A DNA stretch of 64,000 nucleotides, from contig NZ_JAPCZG010000010.1 in the NCBI RefSeq assembly GCF_025938155.1, positions 1 to 64,000 on the forward strand. Direction: 5' to 3'. How positions within the stretch are numbered: position 1 is the stretch's first letter; every line of letters starts with the position of its first letter. The DNA is from Novosphingobium sp. KCTC 2891. GTDB taxonomy: Bacteria; Pseudomonadota; Alphaproteobacteria; Sphingomonadales; Sphingomonadaceae. The translations under genes and the position numbers were made by a program. This document shows, in pieces, positions 60,213 to 64,000 of the stretch. The notes below the pieces were generated by a model, which was not told the origin of the DNA, ran no database searches, and saw only the letters and a program-made list of their open reading frames with translations.

Positions 60213-61331
60213 TCAGACCCGCATCGGCATCAGAACGTAAAGCGCTGGTGACTTGTCGTCCTTGCGGATCAGCGTGGGTGCGCCGGCGTCCGCGAGGTGC
60301 AGTTCAACCGTGTCGCCATCGATCTGGCTGAGGATGTCCTTGAGATAATTGGCGTTGAAGCCAATCTCGAAGCCCGGTGCCGTATAGTCCGCCGGCAGTT
60401 CTTCGGCAGCGGTGCCGTTGTCCGGGCTGGTGACGGACAATGTGACGCGGTCGGTTTCGAGCGCCATCTTGACCGCACGGGTCTTTTCGGTGGCGATCGT
60501 GGCAACGCGGTCCACGCCTTCGAAGAACGAGCGCGGATCGAGCTTGAGCAGCTTGTCATTCCCGGTGGGGATCACGCGGCTGTAGTCCGGGAACGTGCCG
60601 TCGATCAGCTTGCTGGTCAGCACCACGCCGTGCTCGCCGCCCAGCGTGAAGCGCACCTTGCTGGCGGAAAGGTCGATCAGCACCGCCGTATCAAGCACTT
60701 CTTCGAGCAGCTTGCGCAGCTCGCCCACGCATTTGCGCGGCACGATCACATCCGGCATGCCCTCGGCCCCGTCTGGACGTGCCAGCGTGTAGCGAGCGAG
60801 GCGATGACCATCGGTGGCAGCAGCCTTCAGCACGTCGTCGGCGACGTGGAAGAAGATGCCGTTGAGGTAGTAACGGGTTTCCTCAGTGCTGATCGCGAAG
60901 CGCGTGCGGTCGATCAGTTCGGCCAGCGTGCGCGCCGGAAGTTCGAAGCTGGTGGGCAGGTCGCCCTCGACGATCACCGGGAAATCGTCACGCGGGAGCG
61001 TCGGCAGCTGGAAACGGCTGCGCCCGGCCTTCACCACCATGCGATTGTCGACGGTTTCGAGGCTGACCTGCGATCCGTCGGGCAGCTTGCGCGCGATGTC
61101 GAACAGCAGATGCGCCGAGACGGTGATCGCGCCCGGCCCCTCGACCGAAACGGCGGGCATCGACTCGATGATCTGGAGATCAAGGTCGGTGGCCATCAGC
61201 CGCACCGTGTTGTCGGGCGAAGCCTCGATCAGCACGTTGGAAAGAATGGGAATGGTGTTGCGCCGTTCGACCACCGATTGGACGTGGGACAGGCAGCGCA
61301 GCAGGGTCGCGCGTTCGATCGTCGCCTTCAT
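60213..61331 (-). CDS. dnaN: DNA polymerase III beta subunit (sliding clamp)
   Basis: A 372-residue clamp that forms a dimeric ring on DNA. It begins MKATIERATLLRCLSHVQSVV and ends with the usual YVLMPMRV. The three clamp repeats are present at normal length. I chose the ATG at 61331, the family start. It is not adjacent to dnaA here, and its upstream gap of 212 bases separates it from the fabG-linked gene. Confidence 0.97.
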   Translation of the reverse strand: MKATIERATLLRCLSHVQSVVERRNTIPILSNVLIEASPDNTVRLMATDLDLQIIESMPAVSVEGPGAITVSAHLLFDIARKLPDGSQVSLETVDNRMVVKAGRSRFQLPTLPRDDFPVIVEGDLPTSFELPARTLAELIDRTRFAISTEETRYYLNGIFFHVADDVLKAAATDGHRLARYTLARPDGAEGMPDVIVPRKCVGELRKLLEEVLDTAVLIDLSASKVRFTLGGEHGVVLTSKLIDGTFPDYSRVIPTGNDKLLKLDPRSFFEGVDRVATIATEKTRAVKMALETDRVTLSVTSPDNGTAAEELPADYTAPGFEIGFNANYLKDILSQIDGDTVELHLADAGAPTLIRKDDKSPALYVLMPMRV

Positions 61332-61446
61332 TCTCGTCTCGATCCCCCCGGCAGGCTTCCACAAGGAAGGCAGGCCGTGTCAGCGGTCGTTTCGCGCGGA
61401 ATCGCGCAAAACATGGTTGCGGTTCGGACCATCTTCCTTACCCGGT

Positions 61447-61473
61447 GCGGCAAGGGCTTCAAGCGCTTGCCGC
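61447..61473 (-). terminator. Hairpin between the 61544 gene and dnaN
   Basis: GCGGCAAG and CTTGCCGC form a perfect 8-bp stem, 70 bases beyond the stop of the gene at 61544 on the minus strand. There is no T run. It may end that transcript. Confidence 0.4.
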
Positions 61474-61543
61474 CCTCATCCACGCGAAGCTGTGCATAAA
61501 TTGCCGGAAGTGCGCTCGAAACGGCGATTCCCAACCCAAATTC

Positions 61544-62080
61544 TCAATCCATCCGGCGCAGCGCTTCGAACATGTTGGCTGTGGCCGAGATCCACGCGGT
61601 GACGAGCCGCCAGCCATCGGGCGTGACTTTGGCGGGATCGTGCCCGGCATCGCGCAGGGCTGCGGAGACGCGGTTCAGGTCGCCCTGCGTCACCTTCTCG
61701 GCGGGATTGTTGGCCTTGCCCGGCCCAATATCCAGCGCATCGTCGATCAGCCCGGCGGCAATGCCCTGTTCGCCCAGCCGGGCATCGAGCACGTCACGGC
61801 CCATCCGGCCCAGCGTGTAGTCGAAATAGGCGTCCCGCTGCTTGTCATCGAGGAACTGGTCGCGGCCGCAGGCATCGACCACCGCGCGCAGTTCATCCAG
61901 CACCGGGCGGCCGCGTTCGGGATCCTGGCTGACGATCACGTCGGCCACGCGCGCATCGAGGCCGTGCGGCGCGTTCATCACCGCGCAGGCCAGCGCCTCT
62001 GGCGGGCGGGCATGGGCAACCGCCGCGCCGGCGACGAGCGCCCACGCCAACAACAGCCCCCTGCCCGCCCTCCGGGTCAC
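61544..62080 (-). CDS. Exported protein of unknown function
   Basis: A 178-residue protein with a signal peptide (MTRRAGRGLLLAWALVAGAAVAHA). The mature part is helical and charged (ALACAVMNAPHGLDARVADVIVSQDPERG; GDLNRVSAALRDAGHDPAKVT). No domain is recognised. Its start overlaps the fabG stop (ATGA at 62077-62080), so it is co-translated with fatty-acid synthesis genes. A link to envelope or lipid is possible but unproven. Confidence 0.7.
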   Translation of the reverse strand: MTRRAGRGLLLAWALVAGAAVAHARPPEALACAVMNAPHGLDARVADVIVSQDPERGRPVLDELRAVVDACGRDQFLDDKQRDAYFDYTLGRMGRDVLDARLGEQGIAAGLIDDALDIGPGKANNPAEKVTQGDLNRVSAALRDAGHDPAKVTPDGWRLVTAWISATANMFEALRRMD

Positions 62081-62841
62081 GAAAGCATCGCCATGCCGCC
62101 GTTGACGTGCAGCGTCTGGCCGGTGACGTAGCCTGCTTCCTTGCTGGCGAGATAGGCCACCGCCGCGCCGATATCACTGCCTTCACCCATGCGGCCCATC
62201 GGGATGCGGGCGTTCAGCGCGTCCTTCTGCGCATCGGGCAGCACGTCGGTCATCGCGGTGCGGATGAAGCCCGGTGCCACGCAATTGACGGTGATGTTGC
62301 GGCTGGCGAGTTCCTGCCCCAGCGACTTCGACATGCCGACAAGGCCGGCCTTGGCCGCGGCATAGTTGACCTGCCCCGGATTGCCGGTCGCGCCCACCAC
62401 GCTGGTGATGCTCACGATGCGGCCGAAGCGCGCCTTCATCATCGGCTTGGCAGCGGCGCGCATCAGGCGGAACGCGGCTTCGAGATTGACGCGGATCACC
62501 GCGTCCCATTCCTCGTCCTTCATCCGCATGGCCAGATTGTCGCGCGTGATGCCGGCGTTGTTCACCAGGATGTCGATCTTGCCCAGCGTGTCGATCGCGG
62601 CGGGGACGAGATGCTCCACCTGCTCGGTGTTCGACAGGTCGCAGGTGATCTCGACATGGTCGTGACCATAGGCGTCGTTCAGTTCCTCGCGGAAGGAGCG
62701 CAGCTTGGCCGGGTTCGTGCCGGACAGCGCGAGCCGCGCGCCCTGCTGCGCGAGCGCATGGCAGATCGCCGAGCCGATGCCGCCGGCGGCACCGGTGACG
62801 AGGGCGGTCATGCCGGTGAGGTCGAAGAGGCGGTTTTCCAT
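62077..62841 (-). CDS. fabG: 3-oxoacyl-[acyl-carrier-protein] reductase
   Basis: A 254-residue SDR of the fatty-acid synthesis cycle, reducing 3-oxoacyl-ACP with NADPH. TGAAGGIGSA, NNAG, the catalytic Ser in SITSVVG, the Tyr-Lys in NYAAAKAG, and AMTDVLPDAQKDALNARIPMGRMG are typical of FabG. It follows fabD by 4 bases in a fabD-fabG order. Confidence 0.95.
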   Translation of the reverse strand: MENRLFDLTGMTALVTGAAGGIGSAICHALAQQGARLALSGTNPAKLRSFREELNDAYGHDHVEITCDLSNTEQVEHLVPAAIDTLGKIDILVNNAGITRDNLAMRMKDEEWDAVIRVNLEAAFRLMRAAAKPMMKARFGRIVSITSVVGATGNPGQVNYAAAKAGLVGMSKSLGQELASRNITVNCVAPGFIRTAMTDVLPDAQKDALNARIPMGRMGEGSDIGAAVAYLASKEAGYVTGQTLHVNGGMAMLS

Positions 62842-62845
62842 GGCT

Positions 62846-63781
62846 TCAGAGTTCCTTGGCGAGGGCTTCGATGTCGGCCATGCCGACCACGCTGGTGATC
62901 GAGACGTCGGCCACGGTGCGGCCGATCATCGGGCCGAGCACCTTGCCGCCCAGTTCGATGAACTGCTCGGTCCCGGCTGCCGTCATCGCGATCACGCTTT
63001 CGCGCCAGCGCACGCGGCCGGTAACCTGTTCGACGAGCAGGCGCTTCACCTCCACCGGGTCGGTCACGATCGCGGCGGTGACGTTGGCGAACAGCGCGAT
63101 GCGCAGCGCGCCCGGCGGGGTCTTTTCAAAGGCTTCGGCCATCGCGTCTGCCGCCGGCTGCATCAGCGGGCAGTGGAACGGCGCGGAGACGGGCAGCAGC
63201 ACGCCGCGCTTGATGCCGTGTTCCTTGACCAGTGCCACTGCGCGCTCGATCGCGGCCTTGTGGCCCGAGAGGACGACCTGCGTGGGATCGTTGTTGTTGG
63301 CGACGGTGCAGACCTCGCCTTCGGCCGCGGCTTCGGCCAGCGCGGTCGCGCGCTCAAGGTCGGCGCCGAGCAGCGCGCACATCGCGCCCACGCCCACCGG
63401 GACTGCCGCCTGCATCGATTGCCCGCGCAGCTTGAGCAGGCGCGCCGTGTCGGCAAGGCTGAAAGCGCCGGCAGCGCAGAGCGCGGTATATTCACCGAGG
63501 CTGTGGCCGGCGACGAAATCGGCCTTGTCGGCCAGCTGGATGCCGCCTTCCTTTTCCAGCACGCGCAGCACGGCGATGGCGTTGGCCATGATCGCGGGCT
63601 GGGCGTTCTCGGTCAGGGTCAGCACATCTTCCGGACCGTCCTTCATGATCTGGAACAGCTTCTGGCCGAGCGCGTCGTCCACTTCCTGGAATACTTCGCG
63701 CGCAGCGGCGCTGGTTTCAGCCAGTTCGACGCCCATGCCGACCTTCTGGCTGCCCTGGCCCGGAAAAACGAAAGCTCTCAT
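62846..63781 (-). CDS. fabD: Malonyl-CoA:ACP transacylase
   Basis: A 311-residue enzyme that moves malonyl groups from CoA to ACP. FVFPGQGSQKVGMG is the N-terminal motif. GHSLGEYTAL carries the nucleophile Ser, and the family His is in PVSAPFHCPLM. The length is normal. It starts a fabD-fabG run. The partial ldcA gene lies 34 bases upstream on the same strand. Confidence 0.96.
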   Translation of the reverse strand: MRAFVFPGQGSQKVGMGVELAETSAAAREVFQEVDDALGQKLFQIMKDGPEDVLTLTENAQPAIMANAIAVLRVLEKEGGIQLADKADFVAGHSLGEYTALCAAGAFSLADTARLLKLRGQSMQAAVPVGVGAMCALLGADLERATALAEAAAEGEVCTVANNNDPTQVVLSGHKAAIERAVALVKEHGIKRGVLLPVSAPFHCPLMQPAADAMAEAFEKTPPGALRIALFANVTAAIVTDPVEVKRLLVEQVTGRVRWRESVIAMTAAGTEQFIELGGKVLGPMIGRTVADVSITSVVGMADIEALAKEL

Positions 63782-63815
63782 ATCCTAGCTCCTTTGGGCG
63801 CGCGCCCTATTGCCG

Positions 63816-64000
63816 TCACGCGCACGGGGCAAGTCCGAACGGGACGATCCTGTTGTCGATATCATGGCCGATGTCCGCCCGCCCAAGCCATGAAAGGCCG
63901 GCCTTGGCGCACCAGTGGCGCGCCATGTCCTCCGGCTCTGCGCCGAAGGGGCGGTCGTTGACGGGAATGTCGCTGACCCGTCCGAGCCGCAGCCCCGCCG
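63816..64000 (-). CDS. ldcA: LD-carboxypeptidase (peptidase S66), C-terminal part
   Basis: The last 61 residues, ending TGA at 63816-63818, read as LGRVSDIPVNDRPFG, then HWCAKAGLSWLGRADIGHDI. This matches the conserved end of LdcA, with the family His in RADIGHD. LdcA trims the D-Ala from tetrapeptides during murein recycling. The N-terminal part lies outside the window. It is just upstream of fabD. Confidence 0.75.
   Translation of the reverse strand, partial: AGLRLGRVSDIPVNDRPFGAEPEDMARHWCAKAGLSWLGRADIGHDIDNRIVPFGLAPCA

Overview
The window is GC-rich, densely packed chromosomal DNA of an alphaproteobacterium. The best fit is a sphingomonad, probably Novosphingobium or a close relative. This is inferred from a class I lysyl-tRNA synthetase, the ppiD-trpEGDC cluster, a LOV-histidine kinase of the Erythrobacter/Caulobacter type, an FnrL-like regulator and lipid-type catabolic genes. 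Most of it is core housekeeping DNA with a thin layer of catabolic and sensory genes.

Layout. 1-600: the end of an IS21-type element truncates a gene beside the 3' end of tRNA-Arg(CCT), which looks like an island edge. 690-8350: a grxC/nitrilase/DUF1178 operon, a small heat-shock protein with a probable ROSE thermosensor leader, a secreted GH13 enzyme, a Crp-type regulator, pyrG, secG and tpiA. 8580-14530: ppiD followed by trpE, trpG, trpD and trpC. 14570-23600: a phosphatase, an esterase, a LOV kinase with its receiver, a thioesterase with an M20 hydrolase, a thiolase, a second HisKA_2-type kinase and an M28 peptidase. 23700-36700: dienelactone hydrolase, ettA, an RcnB-like protein, MarR, prolyl hydroxylase, a DUF885 lipoprotein, DUF1003, an SGNH hydrolase with lysK, metY and an SDR. 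36760-41400: an FNR-type regulator, a candidate small RNA behind an FNR box, a flavin reductase, and a TauD dioxygenase plus amidohydrolase operon. 41590-44110: a lineage gene, a lower-GC stretch and an unrecognised atypical gene. 44480-58570: lepA, an acyl-CoA dehydrogenase pair, truncated globin, a CarF-like desaturase, a GGDEF-EAL-PilZ protein, a PhaZ-like hydrolase, ferredoxin reductase, and a second amidohydrolase operon. 58620-64000: globin-coupled chemoreceptor, dnaN, fabG, fabD and the end of ldcA.

Three signals go beyond gene calls. (i) A 16-bp palindrome, close to TTAATTGATCAATTAA, lies upstream of five units: thiolase, acyl-CoA dehydrogenase pair, both amidohydrolase operons and the globin-coupled chemoreceptor. 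This suggests one regulon. (ii) A perfect FNR box sits about 35 bases before a two-hairpin segment that ends in a rho-independent terminator, which would make an oxygen-controlled small RNA of about 90 nt beside the fnr gene. (iii) The hsp20 leader can fold into a ROSE-like hairpin that hides its ribosome binding site. Several oxygen, light and redox sensors (FNR, LOV kinase, two globins) lie in this one window.
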